A DNA stretch of 64,000 nt, from contig NZ_CH724131.1 in the NCBI RefSeq assembly GCF_000152725.1, positions 1,891,739-1,955,738 on the forward strand. The letters are read 5' to 3'. The position numbers were made by a program, and so were the translations under genes. Numbering within the stretch: the stretch's first letter is position 1; each line of letters opens with the position of its first letter. This document shows, piece after piece, positions 21,338-30,012 of the stretch. Under the pieces are notes generated by a model, which was not told the origin of the DNA, ran no database searches, and was given only the letters and a program-made list of their open reading frames with translations. The DNA comes from Pseudooceanicola batsensis HTCC2597 (GTDB lineage Bacteria > Pseudomonadota > Alphaproteobacteria > Rhodobacterales > Rhodobacteraceae).

Positions 21338-22131
21338 CGGCAGTAGCTGCCCGAGCGGTAGCGCGCCGTGTCGAAATGGAAGTGGTCGCGATGGAACCGG
21401 TTGGCGTCTGGCCCCAGCACGGTGCCGAATGGGCCGCAGGCGGCCTTGTGCATCCGGCGCAGGATCGCCCCGTCGCGGCGCGTGTTCCACCCGTCGAGAA
21501 CCGAGATGCGGCTGCCGTCGCGCAGGGTGAACCCGGCGATGTCCACAGCCCGGCCCTTGGCATGTTCCGACAGCCGGGCGCCCGCCTGGTTGTTGCGCGT
21601 GCGGCAGGCGTAGTGCGCCACCACGCGGATCTGCGTCACCCCTCCGCCCCTTTGCCGGACCGCCGGCTTCATGCCCCGCTCGACCCAGGTGTTCAGGGTC
21701 TTGGCCGTGGTGCAGTCCATCACCGCATGGGTGGACAGCCCGACGCCCGAGACCGAGCTGATCCGAACCGCCTGATCGATGCCGCAGGCCCCCGGCCCGC
21801 CGACCGGACCGACGGACACCCCCTGAATCGCCACGTCGCCGCAGACCGATCCGCGACGGCGCGCCGCCTGCTTTCGCCGCGCCTGCTCTTCGATCTGCGG
21901 GCTGCGCTGGCGGGGACGCAGGACGGCCTTTTTTTGAGACGGGGCGCGCGGTTCGACCCCGCGTGTGACGCCGACGGTGTCCGGCCGATCGGCCGCGCGG
22001 GGCGTAAGCGCGATCTCGCCCGCCACCGTCGCGGCGGTCCGCGCCACCGGCCGCAGCGACCGTTCGGGCGGCTGCGCCAGCGCCGCCTGCCCCGTCAGGG
22101 CCAGAAGGCAGGCCAGCGCGACGCCCCTCAC
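21334..22131 (-). CDS. Extensin-like C-terminal domain protein, exported
   Basis: A 265-residue protein with a signal peptide ([20 protein letters not shown]), a basic Pro/Arg/Gln linker and an extensin-like domain from about residue 110. The domain carries CG...IQGVSVGPV, SEHAKGRAVDIAGF and HRDHFHFDTARY. SEHxxGRAxD and HxDHFHxD resemble zinc-peptidase motifs of the D-Ala-D-Ala carboxypeptidase type, so a cell-wall role is inferred. The GTG start overlaps the tyrC stop (GTGA). It is the last gene of hisC-tyrC-extensin. Confidence 0.87.
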   Translation of the reverse strand: MRGVALACLLALTGQAALAQPPERSLRPVARTAATVAGEIALTPRAADRPDTVGVTRGVEPRAPSQKKAVLRPRQRSPQIEEQARRKQAARRRGSVCGDVAIQGVSVGPVGGPGACGIDQAVRISSVSGVGLSTHAVMDCTTAKTLNTWVERGMKPAVRQRGGGVTQIRVVAHYACRTRNNQAGARLSEHAKGRAVDIAGFTLRDGSRISVLDGWNTRRDGAILRRMHKAACGPFGTVLGPDANRFHRDHFHFDTARYRSGSYCR

Positions 22132-23048
22132 TCGCCCACCTTGGCCCGCCCGAAATCCGGCGCGTCGGTGTCCTGACCCGCCTCGATGATCCCGCGCCGG
22201 ATGCCGCGGGTCCGGGTGAAGTAATCGTGCAGCAGGTCGCCGTCTCCGGTCCGGATCGCGCGCTGAAGCGCAAAGAGTTCTTCCGTGAACCGCCCGAGGA
22301 TCTCCAACGTCGCATCCTTGTTCGTCAGGAAGACATCGCGCCACATCGTCGGGTCCGAAGCCGCGATCCGGGTGAAGTCGCGGAACCCCGCGGCAGAGTA
22401 CTTGATCACCTCGCTATCGGTCACGCGCCGCAGGTCGTCCGCCACGCCGACCATCGTGTAGGCGATCAGGTGCGGCGTATGCGACGTCACCGCCAGCACC
22501 AGATCGTGGTGATCCGGCTCCATCACGTCGACGTGGGAGCCCATCCCCTCCCAGAGCGCCCGCAGCCGGGCCAGTGCGGCCTCGTCCGCCCCGCCTTCCG
22601 GGACGATCAGCAACCAGCGGTTCCGGAACAGCTCGGCAAAGCCGGATTCCGGCCCCGAATGCTCGGTCCCTGCCAGGGGGTGCGCCGGGATGAAGTGCAC
22701 GCCCTCCGGGATATGCGGCCCGACCGCCTCGATCACCGCGCGCTTTACCGACCCGACGTCCGAGACCGTGGACCCGGGCTTGAGCACCGGCGCGATCTCG
22801 CGGGCCACGGAATCCATGGCGCCGACCGGCACGCAGAGAACCACGAGATCGGCGCCGTCCACGGCCTCGGCCGCGCTGTCGCAGACCCGGTCGCACAACC
22901 CGATGCGGCGCGCCGTCTCGCGCGTCTGTTCGGATCGCGCGTAGCCCGTCACCTCGCCCGCGAGACCGGCCTTCCTGATGGCCCAGAACATGGACGAGGC
23001 GATCAGGCCAAGACCGATCAGCGCGACGCGGTCGTAGACGACGCTCAT
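22128..23048 (-). CDS. tyrC: Prephenate/arogenate dehydrogenase
   Basis: Oxidative decarboxylation of prephenate or arogenate with NAD(P), the tyrosine branch of aromatic amino acid synthesis. The 306-residue protein has the Rossmann loop IGLGLIASS near residue 11, the substrate motif [14 protein letters not shown], and a C-terminal helical dimerisation domain. There is no chorismate mutase or ACT domain. The ATG overlaps the hisC stop by four bases (ATGA). Co-transcription with the hisC-type aminotransferase fits a shared aromatic/histidine role. Confidence 0.93.
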   Translation of the reverse strand: MSVVYDRVALIGLGLIASSMFWAIRKAGLAGEVTGYARSEQTRETARRIGLCDRVCDSAAEAVDGADLVVLCVPVGAMDSVAREIAPVLKPGSTVSDVGSVKRAVIEAVGPHIPEGVHFIPAHPLAGTEHSGPESGFAELFRNRWLLIVPEGGADEAALARLRALWEGMGSHVDVMEPDHHDLVLAVTSHTPHLIAYTMVGVADDLRRVTDSEVIKYSAAGFRDFTRIAASDPTMWRDVFLTNKDATLEILGRFTEELFALQRAIRTGDGDLLHDYFTRTRGIRRGIIEAGQDTDAPDFGRAKVGE

Positions 23049-24133
23049 GCCACGCCTCCCTTGAATTGTCCGATCGCATGGGCGACGCGGCGGCAGGCGC
23101 TTTCGTCGCCGACCGTGATCCGCAGGCAATGCGGCAGTCCATAGCCGCCGGTCTGCCGCACGATCAGACCCCGGCTCTTGAGATAGGCATCCGCCGCCTC
23201 GGCCTCGTCCCGCGAGGCGAAGCGCGCGAGGATGAAATTCGCGCAGGACGTGTCCGAGGGCACGCCATGCTCGGCCAGTGCCTCGGCCAGCCAGGCGCGC
23301 AGTCGGGTGTTGGAGACCCGCGACTTCTCGACATGCGCCTGGTCCTTGACGGCCGCCTCGGCCACGGCGAGCTGCGTGTTCGACAGGTTGAACGGTTGGC
23401 GAACCCGGTTGAGCACGTCGATGATGTCCTTCGGACCATAGCCCCAGCCGATGCGCAGCCCGCCCAGCCCGTAGATCTTGGAGAACGTCCGCGTCATCAC
23501 GACATTGTCGCGGCTGGCCACCAGACGCGCCCCGCCGTCGTGCCCCTCGACGTATTCCGCATAGGCCCCGTCGAGCACCAGCAGGCAGCGCGACGGCAGC
23601 CCCGAGGCAAGGCGCGCCACCTCGTTCCCGCCGATCATCGTGCCGGTCGGGTTGGCCGGATTGGCGATGTAGACCAGCCGCGTGGCATCGGTACAGGCCC
23701 CGAGGATCGCGTCCACGTCGATGACCCTTTCGCGTTCGGGCACCTTCACGGGCGTCGCGCCGACCATGTTGGCGATGATCGGGTACATCGAGAAGCCGTG
23801 CTCGGTATAGATGATCTCGTCCCCCGGGCCCGCATAGGCCTGGGCGAGGAGTGTCAGGATCTCGTCCGACCCGACGCCGCAGATGATCTGATCGGGATCG
23901 AGCCGGTACTGCGCCCCGAGCGCGCCGCGCAGCGACAGGTGGTCCGTCGGGGGATAGCGGTGCAGGTCGTGGACCGCGCGCTGATACGCCTCGCGCGCGC
24001 CCTCGCCGGCGCCGTAGGGGTTTTCGTTCGACGAAAGCTTGACGGCCTCGCTCACGCCCTCCACCTGGGACGCCCCGCCCTGGTAGAGTTTGATCTCCAT
24101 GATGCCCGGCTGCGGCTTGATCTGTTCGGTCAT
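23045..24133 (-). CDS. hisC: Histidinol-phosphate aminotransferase
   Basis: PLP-dependent transamination of imidazole acetol phosphate in histidine synthesis; members of this subgroup next to tyrC can also act on aromatic keto acids. 362 residues. The PLP lysine is Lys219 in [15 protein letters not shown]. The family motifs SSNENPYG and [10 protein letters not shown] are present. It begins the hisC-tyrC-extensin operon, with ATGA coupling to tyrC. Confidence 0.94.
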   Translation of the reverse strand: MTEQIKPQPGIMEIKLYQGGASQVEGVSEAVKLSSNENPYGAGEGAREAYQRAVHDLHRYPPTDHLSLRGALGAQYRLDPDQIICGVGSDEILTLLAQAYAGPGDEIIYTEHGFSMYPIIANMVGATPVKVPERERVIDVDAILGACTDATRLVYIANPANPTGTMIGGNEVARLASGLPSRCLLVLDGAYAEYVEGHDGGARLVASRDNVVMTRTFSKIYGLGGLRIGWGYGPKDIIDVLNRVRQPFNLSNTQLAVAEAAVKDQAHVEKSRVSNTRLRAWLAEALAEHGVPSDTSCANFILARFASRDEAEAADAYLKSRGLIVRQTGGYGLPHCLRITVGDESACRRVAHAIGQFKGGVA

Positions 24134-24319
24134 GTCGATCCCACCTGACTGTCCGGGCCGTCATAGCCCGTGCACCGGAGCAAGACCAGACCGGGCTTGC
24201 GCTGGCAGGGCAAATGCACCGCCGGAGGTCCGCCAAAGGCGATGCCCGGCGGCAAGGGGCCCTCGACCATCCGACCCGAGGGGCTAATGTAAGCCGGAGT
24301 CATCGCCACCGGAGCCCCC

Positions 24320-24709
24320 ATGACCGTCACCATCCTCGTCCTCTCCTGCCTGCTCGGCCTCGTGCACATTTTCGCCGCCATCACGGTCGAGACGCGCATT
24401 CGCGGCACCGACTGGAACGCCGGCCCGCGCGATGCGCCCGCACCGGACCTGCCGCCGATCGTCGGGCGGCTGCACCGCGCGCAGGACAACTTTCTGGAGA
24501 CCTTTCCCTTCTTCGCCGCGCTGCTGCTGGCCTGCATGATCGCCGGCACGAGCGACTGGCGCGTGACGGCGGGGGGCTGGATCTATCTGCTGGCCCGCGC
24601 GATCTACTTGCCGCTCTACGCCAGGGGGACGCCGAAGGTCCGGTCGCTGGTATGGGCGATCTCCCTTCTGGGGATCCTGATGGTGGGATGGGCCGCCCTC
24701 TGGCCGTGA
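24320..24709 (+). CDS. MAPEG family membrane protein
   Basis: A 129-residue integral membrane protein with four segments, of the MAPEG class (membrane-associated proteins in eicosanoid and glutathione metabolism). The loop after helix 1 is rich in charged residues and ends RLHRAQDNFLETFPFF, the signature E..N..E.F motif. The ATG has CGGAG upstream. It stands alone between divergent hisC and convergent homospermidine synthase. Substrate unknown; bacterial members can be glutathione transferases. Confidence 0.88.
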   Translation: MTVTILVLSCLLGLVHIFAAITVETRIRGTDWNAGPRDAPAPDLPPIVGRLHRAQDNFLETFPFFAALLLACMIAGTSDWRVTAGGWIYLLARAIYLPLYARGTPKVRSLVWAISLLGILMVGWAALWP

Positions 24710-24736
24710 CGCGGCCGGCTAGGGCCGCACATTCTT

Positions 24737-26155
24737 TCAGGCCAGCCGCTCCAGTACGTTCCGGAAGGCCCAGGGATTCCCCTCGTCCAGATCCTCGGGA
24801 AACTGGGTTTGCCGGTCGGTGAGCGGCGTCCAGCCGGTATAGTGCCCCTCGACCGGGCCGAGATAGGGGCGCTGCACCTCGAGACAGCGGCGGTGGTCCA
24901 TTTCGTCCGTCTCGACGATCCCCGCCTCCGGATTTTCCAGCGCCCAGACCATCCCCGCCAGCACGGCCGAGGTCACCTGCAGTCCCGTCGCGTTCTGGTC
25001 GGGGGCGAGGGCCTTGGTCTCCTCGTTCGAGAGGCGCGAGCCGTACCACAGCGCGTTCTTCTCATGCCCATAGAGCAGCACGCCCAGTTCATCGATGCCG
25101 CCCGGCTCGATCTCGTCCACGTCGAGGATGTGATGCACGTCCTGGATCTGGTTCGAGCCGAACATCTCGTGTAGCGACAGCACCGCATCGTCGCATGGAT
25201 GATAGGCGTAGTGGCAGGTCGGCCGGAACTCCGGCGCCTCCGCCGGGCCGACCGTGTAGTAGTCGGCGATCGAGATCGCCTCGTTATGCGTGACGAGAAA
25301 GCCGAACTGCGGTCCCGGCGTCGGGCACCATGTCCGCACCCGCGTCGCCGCGCCCGGCTGTTGCAGCCAGATCCCCGCCAGGCAGCCGGCGTCGTGGGTG
25401 TGGGCATTGTCCGGCATCCAGCTTTCGGCCGTGCCCCAGCCCAGCTCCGCAGGCTGGAAGCCCTCGGCGATGAAGCCCTCGACCGACCATGTGTTGACGA
25501 AATGCCCCGGTTCGCGCGGGGTCAGCCGCACCTGCGTGTCTCGTTCGGCGATATGCACGCCCTTGACCCCGAGGGTCTGCATCAGCTGCGCCCAGTCCCC
25601 GCGCGTCTCGGGATCGGCCGCCACCCCGGTATCCCGCGCCAGCATCAGCAGCGCCTCCTTCACGAACCACGACACCATGCCGGGGTTGGCGCCGCAGCAC
25701 GACACCGCCGTCGTGCCGCCCGGATTGGCCGCCTTCTCGTCCCGCATGGCCTGCCGGAGCGCGTAGTTCGTCCGCTCCGCATTGTCGTCGGTACCGAAGT
25801 AGTAGCCCGCCCAGGGTTCCACCACCGTGTCGATGTAAAGCACGCCCTGCTCGCGGCAGAACCGGATCAGATCGAGCGAGGAGGTATCGACCGAAAGGTT
25901 CACCACGAATCCGCCCGGCGCGATCAGCCCGCCCAGAAGCTCGCGGTAATTCGCCTCGGTCACCGCCTCGGCCACATGACGGTAACCGGTCTTCGCGATG
26001 TCGCCGGCAAGCGCGGTGTTCGGCTCGACGATCACCAGCCTCTCGCGGTCGAAATCGAAATGCCGTTCGATCAGCGGCAGCGTGCCCCGCCCGATCGACC
26101 CGTAGCCGATCAGGATGATGGGGCCGTCGATACGGGCGTAAACGGGGTGGGTCAT
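24737..26155 (-). CDS. hss: Homospermidine synthase
   Basis: Makes sym-homospermidine from two putrescine molecules (or from spermidine and putrescine) using NAD as a prosthetic cofactor. 472 residues. It opens with the Rossmann loop LIGYGSIGRGTLP, then has VNLSVDTSSLDL, YIDTVVEPW and the SCCGANPGMVSWFVKEAL motif. The C-terminal half is intact. The ATG at 26155 has AGGAG ten bases upstream; the longer frame runs into the divergent operator region. Its promoter region is shared with the divergent radical SAM gene. Confidence 0.95.
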   Translation of the reverse strand: MTHPVYARIDGPIILIGYGSIGRGTLPLIERHFDFDRERLVIVEPNTALAGDIAKTGYRHVAEAVTEANYRELLGGLIAPGGFVVNLSVDTSSLDLIRFCREQGVLYIDTVVEPWAGYYFGTDDNAERTNYALRQAMRDEKAANPGGTTAVSCCGANPGMVSWFVKEALLMLARDTGVAADPETRGDWAQLMQTLGVKGVHIAERDTQVRLTPREPGHFVNTWSVEGFIAEGFQPAELGWGTAESWMPDNAHTHDAGCLAGIWLQQPGAATRVRTWCPTPGPQFGFLVTHNEAISIADYYTVGPAEAPEFRPTCHYAYHPCDDAVLSLHEMFGSNQIQDVHHILDVDEIEPGGIDELGVLLYGHEKNALWYGSRLSNEETKALAPDQNATGLQVTSAVLAGMVWALENPEAGIVETDEMDHRRCLEVQRPYLGPVEGHYTGWTPLTDRQTQFPEDLDEGNPWAFRNVLERLA

Positions 26156-26310
26156 GGGCGTCTCTCCTGCGGCTGATCCGTCATCGGAACGGTAGGACCG
26201 TCCTGCGCCGCGTCCATGCATCGTCAGGACCCGGGGCACAAGGGTGCAGGGACCGCAGCCGCGCCCCGCGGGAATCTGTGACGCCGATAAACAGGAGCAA
26301 CCCTGCGCCC

Positions 26311-26339
26311 TTGTTCGCACCACAATCGGAACATATCAT
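26311..26339 (+). promoter_or_regulatory. Candidate promoter of the radical SAM/UdgX pair
   Basis: TTGTTC (26311-26316), 17 bases, then TATCAT (26334-26339). The expected transcription start, six to seven bases downstream, falls on the ATG at 26346, and there is no ribosome binding site in the last 30 bases. This implies a leaderless mRNA. The -10 lies inside the LexA box. Confidence 0.6.
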
Positions 26340-26343
26340 GAAC
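26329..26343 (+). promoter_or_regulatory. LexA (SOS) box GAAC-N7-GAAC
   Basis: GAAC (26329-26332), seven bases, GAAC (26340-26343). This is the reverse complement of GTTC-N7-GTTC, the direct-repeat operator established for alphaproteobacterial LexA. It covers the -10 hexamer of the candidate promoter and ends three bases before the ATG. LexA binding there would block transcription of this DNA-repair pair until damage. Confidence 0.75.
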
Positions 26344-26345
26344 AC

Positions 26346-27575
26346 ATGCCCATGTCCCTGAATGAAAAACTGGCCATCCTGTCGGACGCCGCCCGCTACG
26401 ACGCCTCCTGCGCCTCCTCCGGCACGACCCGGCGCGACAGCCGCAAGGGCGGGCTCGGCTCGACCGAAGGGTCGGGGATCTGCCATGCCTACGCGCCGGA
26501 CGGCCGCTGCATCTCGCTGCTGAAGATCCTGATGACGAATTTCTGCATCTACGACTGCGCCTATTGCGTGAACCGGGTCTCGTCCAACACGCCGCGCGCC
26601 CGGTTCACCCCGGAAGAGGTCGTGCATCTGACGCTGGAATTCTACCGCCGCAACTACATCGAGGGGCTGTTCCTGTCCTCGGGGATCATCCGGTCCCCCG
26701 ACGCCACGATGGAGGACATGGTGCGCATCGCGCGGATGCTGCGCGTGGGTCACGGCTTCAAGGGTTACATCCACCTCAAGACCATCCCCGATGCCGCGCA
26801 GGAGCTGATCGACGAGGCGGGGCTGCATGCCGACCGGCTGTCGATCAACGTGGAACTTCCGACCGAGCAGGCGGTGCGCGCCTTTGCACCCGAGAAATCG
26901 CCCGCCACGATCCGCACCGCCATGGACCGGGTGCAGACCCGCCGCGCCGCCGCGAAGGACCGCAGCCACGGCGGCAAGCGCCCGCCGAAATTCGCCCCCG
27001 CCGGCCAGTCGACCCAGATGATCGTCGGCGCCGACGGCTCGACCGATCGGACGGTGCTGTCGCAATCCACCCGGCTCTACGGCAGTTTCGGGCTGAAACG
27101 CGTCTACTATTCGGCCTTCTCGCCCATTCCCGACAGTTCGGCGCTTCTGCCGCTGATCAGACCGCCGCTCGTCCGCGAACACCGACTCTACCAGGCCGAC
27201 TGGCTGATGCGCTTCTACGGTTTCGGCGTCGACGAGATCACCGCCGCACGGCCCGACGGCAACCTCGACCTCGCGCTCGATCCCAAGCTTGCCTGGGCGC
27301 TGGCCAACCGCCATCTCTTCCCGGTCCGTGTCCAGACCGCCGAACGCGAGATGCTGCTGCGGGTGCCCGGTTTCGGCACGAAGACGGTAGGCCGCATCCT
27401 GGCCGCCCGCCGCCACCGCACCCTCGCCTGGGAGGATTTGAAACGCATCGGTGCCAATCTGAAGAACGCGGCCCCCTTCATCACCCTGCGCCACTGGTCG
27501 CCCGGCACGCTGACCGACAGCGCCGATCTGCGCGCCCGCTTCGCCCCGCCAGCCGAACAGCTTTCGCTCCTGTGA
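26346..27575 (+). CDS. Putative DNA modification/repair radical SAM protein
   Basis: A 409-residue radical SAM protein of the type always paired with a DUF4130/UdgX partner. The cluster motif C67-x3-C71-x2-C74 lies in FCIYDCAYC. Near the N-terminus is SGICHAYAPDGRC, and near the C-terminus a helix-hairpin-helix DNA-binding element (LRVPGFGTKTVGRILAARR). The family has a DNA repair or modification label, but its reaction is not established. The ATG at 26346 sits at the predicted transcription start; an ATG six bases later is the alternative. LexA control is strongly suggested. The UdgX partner follows on the same strand after about 90 bases. Confidence 0.9.
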   Translation: MPMSLNEKLAILSDAARYDASCASSGTTRRDSRKGGLGSTEGSGICHAYAPDGRCISLLKILMTNFCIYDCAYCVNRVSSNTPRARFTPEEVVHLTLEFYRRNYIEGLFLSSGIIRSPDATMEDMVRIARMLRVGHGFKGYIHLKTIPDAAQELIDEAGLHADRLSINVELPTEQAVRAFAPEKSPATIRTAMDRVQTRRAAAKDRSHGGKRPPKFAPAGQSTQMIVGADGSTDRTVLSQSTRLYGSFGLKRVYYSAFSPIPDSSALLPLIRPPLVREHRLYQADWLMRFYGFGVDEITAARPDGNLDLALDPKLAWALANRHLFPVRVQTAEREMLLRVPGFGTKTVGRILAARRHRTLAWEDLKRIGANLKNAAPFITLRHWSPGTLTDSADLRARFAPPAEQLSLL

Positions 27576-27576
27576 T

Positions 27577-27610
27577 CTTCTTCTTGCGCAAAGTATCCCC
27601 GCCGGAGGCA
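27577..27610. repeat. Interspersed repeat (CTTGCG..TATCCCCGCCGGAGGC), copy A
   Basis: CTTCTTCTTGCGCAAAGTA followed by TCCCCGCCGGAGGCA. It matches copies at 36855 and 54143 (inverted) and a degenerate copy inside xdhB. It lies between the radical SAM and UdgX genes. Such elements recur between genes in Rhodobacteraceae as far as I recall. Confidence 0.65.
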
Positions 27611-27666
27611 CCGGTCCGCCCGCCAGGGCGGACCCATGGAAGGCGTCTGCCCGAATGGCAGTCCGC

Positions 27667-29091
27667 ATGATCACCGTCTCCCTCCCCCGCATCGGCACCG
27701 ACAGGGCATGGCGCGATGCCGCCCGCACCCATCTTGGGCGCGGCACCCGCCCCGAGGCACTGCTCTGGCAGGCGGGCGCGCCCGCCCAGACCGATCTCTT
27801 CGGCGCCCCCGACATGCCCGCGCCGGGCACGGCACATGCGCTGACGGTGCCCCGGGCCTTCCTCGACCTCGCCCGCACGGTCGTCTGGCACGCCGATCCC
27901 GAACGGTTCGCCCGGCTCTACGCCTTTCTCTGGCGCCTCGCGGAAAGACCCGCCCTGATCCGCGACACGGCCGACCCCGGTCTCGTCCGCCTCCGGCAGA
28001 TGGAGAAGAACGTCCGCCGCTGCGCCCACAAGATGAAGGCCTTCGTCCGCTTTCGCGACATCGCACCGGGCTCCACCGGCCGCCGCCGCTTCGCCGCCTG
28101 GTTCGAGCCCACCCACCACACGCTCGAGCCGACCGCTCCTTTCTTCGCCCGCCGCTTCGCCGACATGGACTGGATCATCGCCACGCCCGACATCACGGCC
28201 CGGCACGAGAACGGCACGCTCACCTTCGGCCCCGGCGCACAGAAACCCGACCTGCCCCAAGACGCGGCCGAAGAACTCTGGGGCACCTACTTCTGCAACA
28301 TCTTCAACCCCGCCCGGGTCAAGGTCTCGGCCATGACCTCGGAAATGCCGCGAAAGTACTGGCACAACCTGCCCGAGGCGCGGCACATCCCCGGCCTGAT
28401 CGCGGGGGCCGAGGCCCGGGTCCGCGAGATGGCGGCGCGCGCGCCCACCCTGCCGCCGGTTCGCGCGGCCCGGATCGCGGAACGGCTGGCCGGCACGGGC
28501 GTTGATCGCGTGATGGATTTCGAAGCCCTGCACAGACGCGCCGCGGAAGAGAACCGCGAGGTGCCCGACGGCTACGGCCGCATCGTCCTCGGCGAGGGTC
28601 CCGGCGATGCACCCTTGATGATCGTGGGCGAACAGCCCGGCGACGCGGAGGACCGTGCCGGCCGGCCCTTCGTCGGGCCGTCGGGCCAGCTGCTCGACCG
28701 CGAGGCGGCCGCGGCCGGGTTGGACCGGTCTGCCGCCTATGTCACCAATGCCGTCAAAAGGTTCAAGTTCGTGCAGCGCGGAAAGCGGCGGCTGCACCAG
28801 CCCCCCGACCGGACCGAAATCGAGCACGGGCGTTGGTGGCTGGACCACGAGATCGCGCTGGTCCGCCCGCGCCTAATCCTCGCCATGGGCGGCACCGCGG
28901 CCGAGAGCCTCACCGGATCGCGCACCGGCCTGCTGAAACGCCGGGGCCGGATCGAGGAAACCGATCGCGGGCCGGTCTTCCTGACCGTCCACCCCTCCTA
29001 CATCCTCCGCCTGCCCGACCCGGCCCGGAAGAAGGACGAGACGGAGCGGTTCCGAGAGGATCTGGCGGAGGTCGCCAGGACCCTCGCGTGA
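27667..29091 (+). CDS. udgX: DUF4130 - UdgX fusion, uracil-DNA binding protein
   Basis: A 474-residue two-domain protein. Residues 1-240 are a DUF4130-type DNA-metabolism domain (QMEKNVRRCAHKMKAFVRFR, FNPARVKVSAMTSEMPRKYW). Residues about 285-474 are UdgX: GEQPG at 321-325, the loop KRRLH with His377, ATP-independent family-4-like motifs and HPSYILR at 442-448. In characterised UdgX the loop His forms a covalent bond with DNA at uracil. A fusion of both domains is known in this family. The start at 27667 matches relatives (MITVSLPRIG); an ATG 12 bases upstream is possible. It is co-directional with the radical SAM gene. Confidence 0.92.
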   Translation: MITVSLPRIGTDRAWRDAARTHLGRGTRPEALLWQAGAPAQTDLFGAPDMPAPGTAHALTVPRAFLDLARTVVWHADPERFARLYAFLWRLAERPALIRDTADPGLVRLRQMEKNVRRCAHKMKAFVRFRDIAPGSTGRRRFAAWFEPTHHTLEPTAPFFARRFADMDWIIATPDITARHENGTLTFGPGAQKPDLPQDAAEELWGTYFCNIFNPARVKVSAMTSEMPRKYWHNLPEARHIPGLIAGAEARVREMAARAPTLPPVRAARIAERLAGTGVDRVMDFEALHRRAAEENREVPDGYGRIVLGEGPGDAPLMIVGEQPGDAEDRAGRPFVGPSGQLLDREAAAAGLDRSAAYVTNAVKRFKFVQRGKRRLHQPPDRTEIEHGRWWLDHEIALVRPRLILAMGGTAAESLTGSRTGLLKRRGRIEETDRGPVFLTVHPSYILRLPDPARKKDETERFREDLAEVARTLA

Positions 29092-29191
29092 CGCGGCCGT
29101 AGAGGTGGCGGCCTTTGGCGAAATCGGCCCCCCGCGAACGCTGAACTCCTGCGAAGCCATGGACCCGGGTCCCCCGGGCCTCCCCAGAACG

Positions 29192-29218
29192 AAAAAGGCC
29201 GCACCCTGCGGCGCGGCC
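29192..29218 (-). terminator. Intrinsic terminator of rpsD
   Basis: GGCCGC (29213-29218 on the minus strand) pairs with GCGGCC (29197-29202) and is followed by TTTTT. It lies about 25 bases after the rpsD stop. Canonical layout. Confidence 0.7.
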
Positions 29219-29244
29219 CCTGTCCCTCGGCTGATCCGTGACGA

Positions 29245-29865
29245 TCAGTTCTGTGCGTAGTATTCGATCACGAGGTTCGGTTCCATCATCACCGGGTAGG
29301 GCACATCGCTCAGACCCGGGGTACGGACGAAGGTCGCGGTCATCTTCGAATGGTCGGCATCCAGGTAATCCGGCACGTCACGCTCGGGCAGCTGGGCAGC
29401 TTCGAGCACCAGCGCCATCTGCCTGGACTTTTCGCGGACCTCGATCACGTCACCCTCTTTCACGCGGTAGGAGGGGATGTTCACGCGCTTGCCGTTCACC
29501 AGCACGTGGCCGTGGTTGACGAACTGGCGGGCGGCGAAGACGGTCGGCACGAACTTGGCGCGGTAGACCACGGCGTCGAGACGGCGTTCCAGCAGGCCGA
29601 TCAGGTTCTCGCCGGTGTCGCCCTTGACCCGGGCGGCTTCGGAATAGATGCGCTTGAACTGCTTTTCCGTCAGGTCGCCGTAGTAACCCTTGAGCTTCTG
29701 CTTGGCGCGAAGCTGCAGGCCGAAGTCGGACATCTTGCCCTTGCGGCGCTGGCCGTGCTGGCCGGGGCCGTATTCGCGGCGGTTGACGGGGGATTTCGGG
29801 CGGCCCCAGATGTTTTCGCCCATCCGGCGGTCGATCTTGTACTTGGCAGACGTGCGTTTGGTCAC
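29245..29865 (-). CDS. rpsD: 30S ribosomal protein S4
   Basis: A primary 16S rRNA-binding protein of the small subunit, 206 residues. It shows the N-terminal [21 protein letters not shown] segment and the S4 RNA-binding motif [38 protein letters not shown]. The start is GTG at 29865 with AAGGAGAT upstream; the longer open frame is non-homologous. It stands alone, not in the alpha operon, which is usual for this group. A very strong promoter lies about 110 bases upstream. Confidence 0.97.
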   Translation of the reverse strand: MTKRTSAKYKIDRRMGENIWGRPKSPVNRREYGPGQHGQRRKGKMSDFGLQLRAKQKLKGYYGDLTEKQFKRIYSEAARVKGDTGENLIGLLERRLDAVVYRAKFVPTVFAARQFVNHGHVLVNGKRVNIPSYRVKEGDVIEVREKSRQMALVLEAAQLPERDVPDYLDADHSKMTATFVRTPGLSDVPYPVMMEPNLVIEYYAQN

Positions 29866-29971
29866 GGCTGATCTCCTTCGTTCGGGTTTCGAAGGGCGTT
29901 GTCCTTTCTCCGGTTTCTGCCGGAGCGACAGGCATCCCCTCGCGGGGGCCACCAACACCAATGAAGCCGCG

Positions 29972-29999
29972 CTTATACAGCCGGAATCGGGGGTGTCAA
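29972..29999 (-). promoter_or_regulatory. Strong sigma-70 promoter of rpsD
   Basis: On the minus strand TTGACA (29994-29999), 16 bases, TATAAG (29972-29977). This near-consensus promoter fits a ribosomal protein gene. It leaves an untranslated leader of about 100 bases where S4 autoregulation could act; no obvious pseudoknot was traced. Confidence 0.75.
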
Positions 30000-30012
30000 C
30001 CGGGCCGGGTCG

